The position numbers and the translations under genes are program-made. 64,000 nt of DNA, taken from positions 32,168,866 to 32,232,865 of the forward strand of contig NC_092685.1 in NCBI RefSeq assembly GCF_964275005.1. Direction: 5' to 3'. The DNA comes from Diadema setosum. Lineage: Eukaryota > Echinodermata > Echinoidea > Diadematoida > Diadematidae. How positions within the stretch are numbered: position 1 is the stretch's first letter; each line of letters begins with the position of its first letter. The notes below the pieces were generated by a model. That model saw only the letters and a list, made by a program, of their open reading frames with translations, ran no database searches and was not told the DNA's origin. This document shows positions 1 to 12,209 of the stretch, piece by piece.

Positions 1-1
1 A

Positions 2-270
2 GGAATTGTTGATGCAAGTTGTCCATCTGCACCAGATTTTGTGAGTGCAATTAAGAAAGTCTCAAAGGTGGATGATAGGTTTTGGATGTTCTTATAGGAA
101 TTTTTGCAAACTGCCTCAAGATCAATGGTCAATAGATGGAAGCCAAAATGACATATTCTAGCCGTAATAACACCTCCAAATGTGTAGTGGCAGGATGATT
201 TGTTTAGAAGGAAGGTTAGAAATAAGTCATCATATGTGACTGCCCAGCTCAAGACCCGCAAAAAGTAGGC
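2..270 (+). pseudogene. degenerate coding-like segment, unidentified
   Basis: One forward frame reads like protein for about 90 codons, for example SAIKKVSKVDDRFWMFL and VITPPNV, but is interrupted by several stop codons. I do not recognise the family. It has the look of a decayed transposon or retrocopy lying inside the intron that precedes the exon at 1698. It could also be chance. Confidence 0.2.
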
Positions 271-1332
271 CAAAATTAATTTCCACTACTACTGTTTACT
301 AGTATTGCTCCAAGCTCTAAAATGATAAATAACTTGTTGGACCATCCTAACCTATTCAAAAAGTGATTGAAATAAGGCAGAGTTAGGAGGTGCTGGTTCA
401 TAGAAAAGGGAGAAAAGAGGATTGAAGGATCACTCAGGCATGCTGTACAAAATAAGCAATAAAAACATATTTCCCATTGAAAGCAGTGCGTGTCAAAAAA
501 AAGAAGAAAAAAAAAAAAAGAGGTCCAGAAAAACTGTTTATAGCTTGTTTTCAGTTTTGTTTTAAACCGCCAAACTTAGTAGTTGGAGAAAAGATTACTC
601 TCTCAGCCCAGGTAAAACACTCTTAACCCGTTCAGAACAGGCTAACTTTTGCTACAACACGCATTTCCCAGAGACACTTGCCCGAGTATACTTGGACTCG
701 TCCTCAACGGGTTAAAGATTCGAGTCAGTCAACCCAAATGACTTTTTTTGGTCCAATACAGAGAATTCTAATTGGCTACTTGTTGTGGGTTTTGAGCTGG
801 ACGGTCAGATATAGACTCCTAAGAAAGTCAAAATTCAAGGGCATAGGTCATTTACCCTTAACCAAAAAATTTACTTTTTTATCAATTTCTTTATGTGAGA
901 AGTCCAACAGGATGCAATTTTGTAATAACAATAGAGATAAATCGGGACAAATTCCTTTGTGTTCCGGAGAGTAAACACAATCTTCATGGTCATGGATCAT
1001 TTCACCAATGAACTTTCTCACACTGTAATGATGAACCATACTACCGGTATGTAGTAATTGTGTGATAAGGCAGAGGCATCCCATTCAACAGTGCCACAGT
1101 TTAAGTGCTCAAGTCTGATTTGTACTTCTACAAATACATTTACAAAACTAACACCACCAAATCTTTCCATGTATTTCATACATTGTATGTGTCTGATGAG
1201 ATAAACAGCTATTCAAACCATTCAAGACTTCGCATGTGTTGAATCGGCTATTTCCTTCTTCCATCGTCCCTGTGTGCATGCAATTGTGTGCTGTTTCCTT
1301 GATTATGTGGATCTGTCCATGCCAGCTCTCTC

Positions 1333-1362
1333 TCTCCATCTATCTTTCTATCTATCTATCTA

Positions 1363-1414
<52 letters not shown>

Positions 1415-1435
1415 TTCATCTATCTACCTGGTTTC
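1333..1435 (+). repeat. (TCTA)n/(TCTG)n microsatellite
   Basis: Compound tetranucleotide repeat, about 100 bp, changing from CTAT to CTGT units and back. It creates meaningless serine/leucine/tyrosine-rich open frames. Confidence 0.9.
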
Positions 1436-1697
1436 TATCTCTTTGTGCTTTACAAAATTTAAGCTTTAGTGTGATGTCTCAAGCATTTCACTGACCTTTG
1501 TCATGTGCTATCAAGCATTTATATAAGTCTTTTTACTCATATTTTTTTTTTTTTTTTGAAATCCAGATATCTAGCATGAACAAATTAATTATATTCTTGC
1601 AGTTGTGTCCTTACATACCAGAATTTATATCATAAGTTGTAGTCCAGTATTTTCTCTGTAATCTTTATATCTCCCTATTTCAAAATTTGTCGTGCAG

Positions 1698-1790
1698 ATA
1701 TTGAAACCATCAGAGAAGAAAGCAAAATACCAGTATGCAGGAATCAACTCCGGCAGACCTGTGACCCCTCCCAAAGGCAAGAAGAAGTAG
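1698..1790 (+). CDS. terminal exon of an unidentified host gene (partial)
   Basis: A consensus acceptor (GTGCAG) is followed by 30 codons and a TAG. The frame chosen reads [17 protein letters not shown] and then PKGKKK to the stop. This lysine-rich C-terminus looks like real protein and unlike the surrounding sequence. The last five residues fit a K-x-K-x-x di-lysine ER-retrieval pattern, which matters only if the protein is membrane-anchored. I cannot name the protein. Upstream exons lie outside the window. A second frame across the same exon is also open ([11 protein letters not shown]...), so the phase is inferred from amino-acid character. Clustered AATAAA signals downstream support a transcript end here. 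Confidence 0.55.
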   Translation: MLKPSEKKAKYQYAGINSGRPVTPPKGKKK

Positions 1791-3330
1791 ATGGGACTGT
1801 GACTGTGGAACCTTAGGGATCAGTGGAGCCACACAGTCAACAGAAAGTCCATGTTTTTATCTGTCTATAACACAGTCAGCAATGCAGGAAGCCCAAGTCG
1901 GGCTAGGCAGTATTGGAAGCTCAAGAGTGTGTAAGATTTAGGGGAGAATATTTGCCAATACTGGGGAGAGTTTTGTTTTTGTGTTTTAATTTTATTTTAA
2001 ATTATTGGTTCTTTTATGCATCAAACTGTCACGGAAATGGCTGTCATAAGGGATATCCGCCAGTTTCCTGGTTTGTTCCAAATAATCATATAACTGTGTG
2101 TCCGGCAAGTGTAGGCAGGGCATCCTTCATTCATTGTACTCTTGCCATGGTTATTTGGTGTGGTACTTTGGTGATAGTGATATGAAAATGTTGCAAGTGG
2201 CATCAATTGAAGATTAAAATTGGGATTTGCAGGTTAACTCTCCTGTGAATTAGCAGAAGAGAGGACATGGATGCACTTCTAACGATATGGGGTCTGGATT
2301 GGCGGTTGATCATGTACTGTTGTATGTTTTGATTGAGATCGTAGAGTAACTGTTGAGCATTGGAATTTTTTATTTAGAAGGTACACATTTTGAAGTTTGA
2401 GTCACAATTTAGAATTTAAAAATCTAATTTGTGGGCCTTCAAAGGGAATAAATGTAATAAAGACATCAGGCACAAAAATTGTGCAGTTGATACAAGGACT
2501 TGTTAGGTCCACTGTGACATTGCAGATCCATTTGTAAAGAAGCAGGGGCCTGACTGTATTTAGGGTTTATGGTAAATGAGCTTCATAATGAGAATGCATG
2601 AACACAATATTACTTACCTGGTATGTAAAGACATGTAAATAGACAAAGCATAATGAGTATATAAGAAAAATACAGGTTTAGTTCTACTTTCTTTTTCTTC
2701 TTCTTTTTTTATTTATTTTTTTTTTTCGACTGAAGATGTAATCAGGAGGTATTTGATATTTATTACGACTGTAGATTGTAATTTATGAATTTTCTTCCCT
2801 ATTGTTTGTTATTGCTTTGTTTCTTCTGTTAATGTGTTTCCCCCCAATGCAATGGTAGCTGCATGTCTGTACAGGTATTTGATAGAAAGATGATGTCTTT
2901 TCCTTCCATCCTCTCTCTTTGTTTCTATGATTGAAATATCAAGCCTGTGTTGCATACAGTACATCATGTCATGCATACTGTCACAGCTTCTTCATGAATA
3001 ACAGTCTGGTACTGATTTAAATTGTGGCTCATATAAATGTGTGGCCTTTGAGTGGAACTGCCCTTTTTGTTTGTTTCTTGTTGCCTGTAAGGGCATGTAA
3101 TGATCTGGAAGGGATCTGATTTTAAGGATTTTTATACATTTCCCTCTTCAGATGTGTAAACCTAAAAGAAAACTAAAATAAGAAGTAGGTCATCTGTGTT
3201 AAATATGGTAGTGTGCCGAGGTATTCATAGGTTTTAAGCATTTATTCTTCTATCATTAATAGTGTTTTAACAAAGGTAATTTACATCACAATAATAGTGT
3301 ACAATAAAGATTGACATACTGTCAGCAGCT
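1791..3330 (+). other. probable 3' UTR with polyadenylation signals
   Basis: Follows the stop codon at 1788-1790. AATAAA hexamers sit at 2447-2452, 2456-2461 and 3303-3308. The first pair would give a UTR of about 0.67 kb and the last about 1.5 kb. No other gene is visible. Confidence 0.4.
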
Positions 3331-6300
3331 AGTGTCGACATCTTAGTATCTAGTGAGAAATGTCATAAATGATAAATGATGTGCCTTGTATATGTGTTGA
3401 TGTTACATCTTGGCAGAATATTCAATAATCATATTCTTTCCCTAATGACTCCATGCGTATATTCATGGGGAAGTGTCAAATACTCTCGCACAAGCGAAAT
3501 GCTTCGCAGTATGTAACAGCTTGCTGTGCTCCTTGCTCGCGAGTTGCCCGACATCTTGTCCACTCAGTTTCTGTCTTTCTTGTGCTGTCTTCTTTCTTGT
3601 TTGTTTTTTTTTTTAATTCTCTCTCTCTCACTCTTTCTATGTTGTTGCACTGGTGTAAACTTGTAGTCCATATCTTGAATTTATCTGTTAACCTTTCTGA
3701 TAAAGCACACTCCTCTGCAGTCTGCTGTCATGGCACGGATCAACAAAAGAATCATGGTTGCCAGTCTTGTGCATCCTGCTATCTGTATATTACTAGTGTC
3801 ATCACTCCCTGAGAGGGTAGGCATACCTACAATGCAAGTCATTCTGACAAGCTTATTGCCTTGTTAAATTTTGTGTAATGCCTATGCAATGTGCAAGGCA
3901 GTGTGTTTTCAGGTTATTTATGTATCTCTCAGTAATCAGTTCTTGTTGCCAACATAACAGGGGAAGAGCTTTGAAATGAAACTTGGTACTAGTATATCAA
4001 GACCTAGAATGAAACCGGGTTCATGTGTGCACTATCGTTAAACAAAGAACTGCTAAGGTGTCAGGTCATGGGGTCAAAGGTCAAAGATATGTCTTGCAAG
4101 GTGAATTGCTGTATTTGACATTTCACCTACTGACATAACTAGTGCTCAGTGAAGTTCTGTCATAATTGGTTTAGGTTTAAAATTAACTTGTTCACCTTTT
4201 GGATTTATTTGCGTATGCATCATTGCTGTCAACAGTCAAGGTAAATTTCTAGAATTTGACTAAAGTTTTTGCAACTACGATATTATTAGATAACATCTGT
4301 TGACAATATGACTTTAAAGATGCTTCAGTAGTATGAATTTTGAATATATCTAGTGAGGTTTGAAGTAAAGGTTGAATTCCTTACTGCTTTCAGTCTTACT
4401 GGTTTGATGCAAGACTGCAAGACTAGTATTAAAGAAATGTATGGCCTGACGATACGCATATAGAAACCTTATGCATAAGATGTAAATTGAAAGTATGGAA
4501 CATACCAATATGCAGTGCCTTTCGTTGCTTGTATGGTAGGAAGAAGTGCTCTAGGGAGTATTTACACATCCGTGGTAGTAATTTTGACCGCTAGATCACA
4601 CCAGCGATCCTGTGAGTTATTTTCCAAGTCTTAACTGTTTGTTGTCTCCAGTCAATGTTTCTGCATTTTAGATCCTCTGGAAATGACAAGCTTGGCATGT
4701 GGGAATTTCTGTAGAGTTGTATAGGTTATCACTTGTTTTTCATCTGGCTTAAAGTGGATATTGTTGCTTGCTGTGTTTTTAGAATCATTTTGTTGACATT
4801 AGTGGGACATTTTGATACTTTTGTAGACTCTCAACACATTAGAATTCCTTGTTTGCTTGTCTTATTTTCTCTGGTGGGATTAGAGAGAGGCATTACAGTT
4901 GCTTTGTAAAGCATGTACAGTACTCTCCACTAAATCAGATAGGGTCCCTTAGAGCACTTCTCAACCAATGAGATAGCACACACTATTTGTCAGCGGGCAT
5001 GAGCCAAAGCTCAGGAGTCAGGCACAAGAAGGTATCTCTTGCACACTCACAAACTCATACTGTAGCCCTTCACAGGTATTTTTTTCAAGACTTTTGAATC
5101 ATTTTTCAGAGATAACCTTTCAGATTTTTAAAGGGGACAATGTACATCCAACGGGCAAATGTGAAAGTTCTGCAGAAGCCAGAGGGGTAGAGGTTACTTG
5201 TGTTTGAGAGTTTAGTGCTGACATTCACGTATATGGTTGGTTTGAGACTGTGTATAACACATGTTATGTTCAGGAAGAGAAATGACAGCAAAACATAATA
5301 TGTGATGTGTAGCTTCAACTACAAAATTCAGCAACATGGCACTAATGAGTGGGTTGAATAACTGATTGTGTCCTCTTGTGGCTGTGTGCGATATATTTAG
5401 ATATAGATAAGTTTTATGCGAAGCAGTTGTACATGTTTACTAACATCAGATACTCTTTGGAATGGCATAGAATAAAATTCATGAAATGGATATTTGGACC
5501 AGACATTTGAATGCTTCATTTTCAACTGCAAAAGGCACCACACAAATGTTTCAAGAGGTTTTAGAGACGACTTATATTGAAAGTGGCAACCATGTTGTGA
5601 ATGACGATTTTCAGCTGTTAGGTATATTGCCAGTATGCTTGCAGACTTGAATATATAGCGGATAAACAGATATTTGAGTTGTAATTGGGAGGTATTTATG
5701 TAGACCTTTTGAGTTTGAGACTTTCTTTGCCATCTTCCATCCATAGTACACTTGACCATTAGATCCTTTTACTCATAATGACATCATTTTTGGTGTTTTT
5801 CCCCCTTGTATTTTCATTATCAGTAAAGGATTGCAGTGAGATTGTTTTTCAACTGAGTATCTCAGTGTGAAACCATACCAGTATCAAGTGTTGCAACTTA
5901 AAAGATATTTATTTTCAAGTAAACTAACACCCTACTATGCATTATGTGTGGCATTTTGTTGAACTCTCTAGACTTTCCATCTCACCCCAACCCATAGCAA
6001 GGCATTGTGTTTAATATATCCCGTACATTGAGATTGTGGTGATAGAATGCCTCAAAGTGCACTTTACATTTGCAATCTGCTATTGAAAATAGTGATTAAA
6101 AATCTGAGATGCTTTTATCTGAAATCAAAAGAACTAATGTGGACCATTCACTGATGTGAAATGGTCGAGTTCAATTATGCTACAGAGCTGTCATTTATAA
6201 TTTCAAAGAATACATGCTGATAGTCTCGTAGAATTTCTCAAATAAAAGATGTACCAATGCTTTTAGGTCTATTCATCTGATCTACTGCTCTAATTTCTTC

Positions 6301-7899
6301 AATTCTCATCTCTATTGGAGAGCTTAAAAGTCAAGTCAGCTTTGATGCAACACTTCACTGATTATTGGTGCTCAGATATTTTCTGAAGGGAAAAATGAAC
6401 AGATGCCTCTCCCCATTATATGAAGACTTTTTGTATTTCTTATATTCAGTTATCTCGGTGTAATGGAGATTTGGTTTGTGGGGACACTATAGCTACTCAA
6501 AAAGGGCAAAGAGTCACTGCATCATAACTTAGGTTTGTTCTGTATACATAATAAAAGAGGAAGTTTTAATCATATTGCTTACCAATGTACCCACTGTCTC
6601 TTGACTATCGTGGTCCTTTGTTATCATAAGGAATAAATTGTTAATTACAGAGTCAACCTTGCTGTGATTTTGTCACTGTGGAGACTGAAGTGGAGGCTAT
6701 AGCTAATACAGTATATGCCTTACTTCCACCTTCAGTCAAATCATTGCCAGTCCAGCCATGGCTACATCATGACAACATCAAACAGCAGTTACATCCATGT
6801 TTATTGTTTGTACCATACATCATGACCATACATTGTATATAGTCTACAGATGATGTCAAGGGGTGTTTGTATGTGCATGTTTGCATGTGTGTATGTCTGC
6901 AGAGTGAAGGGGGGAGAGGAGGGAGAGAGAAAGAGATAGAAAGGATAGCATATAAACTTGCCTGCCTTTTAGTTAACATTTCAGTTGACCGCCTCCTCCA
7001 TGTAAAGGAGACTATGGAATCATGAGGTCTTTTCCCCGTGTAAATCACTACTTGTGCATCTTCATGTAGATGTACATCAGATTCTATTAGACTGTTAGAA
7101 GTCCAATATTGATATATCTATGATTGATCTTAAAAGAAGACTTTGATGACATTTTTTAATATTTCTTAACTTTATCATGGCAGACCAACTGTCGGAAAGA
7201 AAAGAGAAAACCCGAGAAAAAATTTATAGCAAGCCGTTGGTTGAAAACACACATACACACACACACATGATCATATTTTAAATTTTATATGAATTTGAAA
7301 TCAAATTGTTTGATTATTTCTGTTACTTCTCAACATGAATCACTTCCAAACTAATTTATTTTGTTAGAATTAGGGGTAAACTTTGGGGTAAAACTTGCAG
7401 TCATACATCCCAATGCTCCGCTCGCGCTGACAGCCGTGATTCACACGGCGTCTAGTTGAGCTACACTGAATTTGGGATAGATGATTATTATAGGAATGGT
7501 ACGCATCAGTATCGCAAAAATGTATGTAAAGAATCAAGTAAAGAAAAATGCACACGTTCCTCATCACTCTTTTTATCACTTTCCTTCTCGAAGTCGAAGG
7601 TTAGACCTGCAGGCTCCTGTGCCGAACTGCGGTTTTTATAGGTCAGTTTTTATAGGACTTTCTAAGGTTTGTACGCCGTCTTGTAGCCGAAGCAAATCGC
7701 TTTTTAGTTTCTTTTTTAAACGCAGTATGCTCGAAGACTTTGCGGTCTTCACGAACTACACTGTATGTCATACACGTAACTTTCAATAATAGAATGTTCT
7801 ATTGTTCAGTTGCGGGTCTTACCGAGGTTTCGAAGCTACATTACACATTATATTTCCTTTCCCTCTGTGGATTAGGAATAGCCGAAAAAAACAGACAAA
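3331..7899. other. no gene recognised
   Basis: AT-rich sequence without a convincing coding frame or RNA gene. Around 3960-4260 there are phrases resembling the DR1-bearing Helentron at 26.7 kb (an AAACTTGGTA-type phrase and GGGTCAAAGGTCAAAG), so an old fragment of that family may lie there. A (CA)n tract lies near 7248-7267. Confidence 0.4.
7566..7640 (-). other. inverted copy of exon-like segment at 9.88 kb
   Basis: On the minus strand this matches 9870-9945 (core TTCGGCACAGGAG, then ACCTTCGACTT, then AGTGATA). The position equivalent to the splice donor GT of the other copy reads GA here, and the ATG is absent. Two TATAAAAA boxes lie about 25 and 45 bp upstream on the minus strand. Confidence 0.4.
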
Positions 7900-8940
7900 C
7901 AAACAAAATATAACAATATTTCCCTTGGCAGTTTTCGCGATTGCTACAGAACACCACTTGGCATTGGCAATTGTAAATGGAATTCAGACGGAGTCCAATC
8001 CATGAAAGGACGCTTAGCTGCCCGCAATGTGAGCTTAAGAAAAGATATGTTATTGAGTATATACGTCAGAAAAAGCGGTAAAACTGACGCAATAATGCGA
8101 GCAGATTTTGCCAAAACATTCGAAGTTCTTAGTCATAGAATATTTTGATAAATGTGCTTAGCAAGGTTAAAATTTGGTGAATCTTATTGTTAATAGATTA
8201 CTATTCTTTACACAAACATTTCAAGTTCTGAACTGATCAATGGCTGGACGTCGGAAAGTTTTAAAGCTGAAAGAGATATCCGACAAGGATATCCATTGCC
8301 ATCATTAATTGTTATTGATTTGGGCTGCTGAATTTATGTCCTATAGTAGGCCCGTCAGGAAAAAGAGAAATATTCGGCCAATGGAACTGGCAGATTATAG
8401 TATGACTTTCAACCATAGTAAATCGTTACAGTAGGATGATGAAACTTTATTTTTTGTTAAAGATGTAGAAAAAAAAACGTTTGATGAAATTTCAAAAGAG
8501 TTACAATTTTTTTTTTTTTTTTTTGGGTGATGTAGCAGGCCCAAAGATTGATAAAGAAAAAACATTTATGATATGGCTGGGTGATCCACATTGGGGAAAA
8601 AATCTTGGCAGTTGACAAAAGGAGCCTAATATTATTTTGCACGAGTTATTGCTCTAAAAACTCTAGCTTTTAACCAAATTACTCATATTATGATAGTGGT
8701 AGACTCAATGCCGCCTATGTTTTTGGATGTTTGGGGAAAATACAGAGAAGTATCATCATAGAGGGTTTCAGTAAAGGTGCTGGAATAAACATGTTGAATA
8801 AACAAAAAAAAAACAAACTGTTAAGTTTTCGATTGAAATGGCTGGGAACTAATATGGAAAATGACTTGTTTTTATTAATTGACTTTGTTTATCAGGGTGC
8901 ATTTTCGTTGTTGTTGTTGAATTCTAATTACAGTGTATAG
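7900..8940 (+). pseudogene. decayed LINE reverse transcriptase (L1/Tx1-like)
   Basis: Read across frames, the conserved blocks of an L1/Tx1-type reverse transcriptase appear in the correct order over about 1 kb. IVNGIQTES and KGRLAARNVSLRKDML match the QTGFIKGR segment. DFAKTFEVLSHRIF matches DFEKAFDSV. ERDIRQGYPLPSLIVI matches RGVRQGDPLSP. DDETLFFVKD matches the catalytic ADD block. KIDKEKTFMIWLG matches GLKIN-EKT-MWLG, and LKTLAFNQITH is thumb-like. SFRLKWL near 8850 matches the SLRLKW block. Frames change several times and stops interrupt it, so it cannot make a full protein. The endonuclease and ORF1 parts are not recognised upstream. Downstream becomes A-rich by about 8990. Family assignment rests on motif memory rather than a search. 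Confidence 0.75.
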
Positions 8941-9439
8941 CAATATTATTATAAATGTTTATAAAAAACAAAATCCTAAACTTACAACAAAAAAAAATGA
9001 AATAAAGCATGGGAGCATATAAGGTACTAAACCACAGTGCTAAATCGGATTGTTTAGCACAACAAACTTCTGTTGTTTGATAAGCATTAGCTGTTTTACA
9101 AAGATTGGTATGACAGCGGCATAGGCCTGTACTTTATATGGGAGATCTAGTCAGAACAAAATGTTTCCGGTCCATGTAATACATCGGTCGGAGAGTAATT
9201 AAAAGAGAAGAAAATGCATACACTACGTTTTTGTTTTTGTTTTTTTTTTGTTTTTTGTGCGTGTGTGTGATGTTCAATAAAAAACAAAAACCAAAACAAA
9301 ACAATACCATATGGGTCAATACCTATGATAAACGTCGCATCAGGCAATGTGTGTGCCGATTTTCGTTGCGATCGCGCGGTTGAGCACGGTCGAGATCTGG
9401 AGCCCCCTCACCCACTATCATCTACCAAAATAGCTCGGT
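8941..9439. other. no gene recognised
   Basis: AT-rich spacer after the LINE remnant. A GC-richer patch at 9340-9450 (with CGATCGCGCGG) looks like an old repeat but I cannot name it. Confidence 0.35.
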
Positions 9440-9680
9440 TCGGCCTAGGTAGGGTTAAAAGAAAATACCAGAACAGTTTCTTTCGAAGATACTGACCATC
9501 CAGTGATTACATAGAAATGGGCAATTTTGATTGCGTTTGCACACGTCCATATATATAGTCTTCTGAAGCTTATAGAAATTGAACTCGTGCACAAAAATGT
9601 ATATTGCAGACTGAACTTGTGCAAAGTGCTTGATGAATTGATTTTAAGATATTTAAGAATGTTTGCTGAACTCAGATGTA
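9440..9680 (+). repeat. direct repeat X, copy 1 (partner 13290-13470)
   Basis: Shares phrases such as GATACTGACCATCCAG, CACACGTCCA, GAAATTGAACTCGTGCACAA and GCAGACTGAACTTG in the same order with 13290-13470. It flanks the tRNA-Ser inverted duplication on its outer left side. Confidence 0.75.
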
Positions 9681-9892
9681 TGTTAACCTCTATTGCTACC
9701 TTTTAGTCTGTGCATAACCAATCACTAAATACTTCATACTCATGAAAAAAATATGCATTCGTATTTTAAACATTTTCGTAGAAGTTCCACCTCTATACAA
9801 AATCCTCCATTCAGATCATCTCTGTTCATAATCCCAGTTGCGGCTCCACTATCCCGTGACACTAGACCTGCAAACATTTCGGCACAGGAGCT

Positions 9893-9921
9893 ATGGAGAC
9901 TAAACCTTCGACTTTCCGAAG
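9893..9921 (+). CDS. candidate first coding exon with splice donor
   Basis: ATGGAGACTAAACC begins a nine-codon frame (METKPSTFR) with G at +4, ending CCGAAG directly before GTAAGT, a perfect metazoan donor. No downstream exon was identified, so this is only a candidate. A related inverted segment at 7566-7640 lacks both the ATG and the donor, which argues that the segment travels with a duplicated repeat. Confidence 0.2.
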
Positions 9922-10199
9922 GTAAGTGATACGAAGAGAAATGAGCTATGCATTTTTCTTTACCTTTTTAAAATTTTAAAATTTACATACATTTTCTCAT
10001 ATCCCAACCTCAGTGCAGCCCAACTGTACACGCCGTGCGAACCGCGACTCTCAACGCGAGAGACAATAATTTATAGAAATTTACCTCTGATTTCGCAAAA
10101 TAGATCGATTTGGAAATGAGTCATGTAGAGAATTAATAGAAATAGTCAAGCAATTTGATTATATCATAAAACCTTGAATTATGATATCATCTATACTTA

Positions 10200-10985
10200 A
10201 GGATTCTTCAATAAACAAGAGCTGGTTGTCTTGCCAAAACCGGAGTTGGGATGCCGTTCATTATGCATTTTCTTTTCTTTTCTTGTCCGCTGCTCACTAT
10301 TATCATTTTTTTCCCCAAAGATTTATTACGAGCTTATCTTGGATTTTATTTTTTTTTTTCGACAATTGGTCTTCCATAATAAAGATAAGAATGATAAAAC
10401 TACAATGTATTAGAACTTGTCAGTATACAGTTTTCTTCTAAGATGCTATGGATTCATATCTATTGGACTATAATGATAGATAAGTACAATATTGATGATA
10501 ACTGTTTTAACCATGGATGTCAATCTTTGCAGAATTAATCGTTGAGACAATAAGGAATCGAATTTTAAGTCATGTAAGTAAAATTTCGACGAGGATGGGA
10601 TTCGAACCCACGCGTGCAGAGCACAATGGATTAGCAATCCATCGCCTTAACCACTCGGCCACCTCGTCACTCCGAAGGCTCCACCTGTAGTTGGCAAAAT
10701 GGCTTTTTTGGTTAGATTGCGATACATTTACAAGTATTGCGACACTATAGGTGAGCCCTATAATGATACTCAAAATACACAGTGCTGCCACCCCTCTCTC
10801 TTTCCTTCTCTCTTTCTCTCTGTCTCTCTTTGACCATTCACTTATCTGGATGAGCCACCATTTGGATGCTGCCGAATGTACATCATGTAATCTGAATAGG
10901 ATATGGCGCAATCAAGGTCCCTGTAATCCAAATGTATTACGTCGACCTCTATTGATTCCTGTTTGTCTGTGCATAACCAAATAGC
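10200..10985 (-). repeat. left arm of large inverted repeat carrying tRNA-Ser
   Basis: Reverse-complement homology to 12210-12935, with indels. Both arms contain the tRNA, its 5' flank and about 400 bp of 3' flank (for example GAGCTTATCTTGGATTT in this arm and its complement in the other). Divergence outside the tRNA is clear by eye. Confidence 0.85.
10587..10668 (-). tRNA. trnS-GCT: tRNA-Ser(GCT), copy A
   Basis: 82-nt serine tRNA with acceptor stem GACGAGG/CCTCGTC, anticodon loop TTGCTAA (anticodon GCT, reading AGC/AGU codons), a long class II variable arm and T-loop TTCGAAT. No CCA is encoded and no intron is present. As far as I recall the sequence matches the human gene with at most one difference in the anticodon stem. 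Internal A and B boxes are intact, and a TTTT pol III terminator follows 4 nt after the 3' end on the minus strand. It lies in the left arm of the inverted repeat and should be functional. Confidence 0.97.
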
Positions 10986-11150
10986 TAACTTCATGAAAAT
11001 GAATATGCATCATACATTCTGCACCCTGTTACGCCCCATCTCTAAAAAACAAATAAATAAAGTAAAAATAAAAAATAAAAAAATAAAAATCTCCAGATCA
11101 TCCTTGTTCATATCATTCCAGCTGTGACTCACCCCTCGTATTTTGACCAG
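10960..11150 (+). repeat. direct repeat Y, copy 2 (partner 9700-9850)
   Basis: Shares TGTCTGTGCATAACCAA, a TTCATGAAAA/TGCAT stretch and a CAGATCATC-TGTTCATA stretch in the same order with 9700-9850. It marks another duplication boundary of the tRNA-Ser region. Confidence 0.7.
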
Positions 11151-11642
11151 AACAGTAACACCGTTATGTGCCGTACCATTCATTGCTACATGCAAAAATT
11201 TTGTAAGAAACATTTGCATGAAAGGAACATGATAACGGTTATATGCTGTTGTATAAGTGCAGGTATAGGTACATTATTAGTTTATACTGTGTCTACTGAT
11301 GGGCTCAAGTGTTACAGGGGGATGATAGCTAAGAATATGAAGAAAGGTGATATGGAGGATATTTTTAAAGATGGGCTTAACAGGGTGAAGAAAAAAATTC
11401 AGGAAAATGTTTGAAAATAATGATGCGTATTCTTATTCAAAGAAGACTTGTGGCCGATTTTCAGACTTTATAGCACCTAACATCTATAAACTGGTTAATC
11501 CTATTACATTGATGGGTACAGAGTTTCAGAATTTGTAGTGACTGGGATGAGGAATAAGAATGTTTTAAAAATTCATTAAAAAATCACAATAAACGAAGAT
11601 GATGACTTGGCAGCTTCACATTAGAATAGATAGATAGATTAG

Positions 11643-11702
<60 letters not shown>

Positions 11703-12209
11703 TTATAGGATGATAGATATTGGTTTATTTCATCAAAAGGAAGGTACACAGCAGCCGAGAGGCTGAACTGCGTGTCCTTGGTGTAAATGTACAAACGAAT
11801 GCACATGAATGTATGATTGGATCCTCAAGGAAGCAGAACAAAAGTAGAAAGCATGCACGAATTCTACACAGGTGACGTTATTATAAGCACGCATGGTATA
11901 ATGGTATTATTATGCTATATAGGTCCCTATCCAGGCATTGTGAGCCTCCTATGTTATTATTTTTGTTCAGTGTAGACAAAATTGTTTTTGGTTTTTCAGT
12001 GTATCTGTTTATCTGCTCAATGATCACAATAAATTCCATAAATCTGTATACATGGCACTATCGATATAATATAATTATATGTATATATACGCATATTATG
12101 ACGTGAAATAATCTGGAATTCCCCTTTAAGTATCCAGTAAAGTGGTTGTGTATATGCCTATATAGATCAAAAGGCATCAATGGCGGTCAACATACATTAT
12201 TGGATTATA
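11151..12209. other. spacer between inverted tRNA arms
   Basis: No firm gene. A 96-codon open frame at 11124-11414 contains ICCCISAGIGTLLV, faintly like the IWGCIS-GVGTL block of Tc1 transposases, but the match is too short to call. Ends with AT-rich sequence. Confidence 0.35.
11625..11702 (+). repeat. (GATA)n microsatellite
   Basis: About 18 GATA units, interrupted once near its start. Confidence 0.95.

Larger units (their letters stand above)
1..1697 (+). other. probable last intron of host gene
   Basis: No intact gene is seen. The stretch ends in a pyrimidine-containing acceptor (TTGTCGTGCAG) directly before the terminal exon at 1698. It contains an A-rich run near 500-520, a T-run near 1541-1557 and a tetranucleotide microsatellite. 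Confidence 0.4.

Noticed and set aside
6680-6745. Hairpin GACTGAAGTGGA / TCCACCTTCAGTC as a possible microRNA precursor
   Set aside because: Stem is only about 12 bp with a bulge and a large loop, shorter than a usual pre-miRNA.
11124-11414. 96-codon frame with a faint Tc1-transposase-like phrase (ICCCISAGIGTLLV)
   Set aside because: Only about 14 residues resemble the family; no DDE residues or inverted repeats were found.
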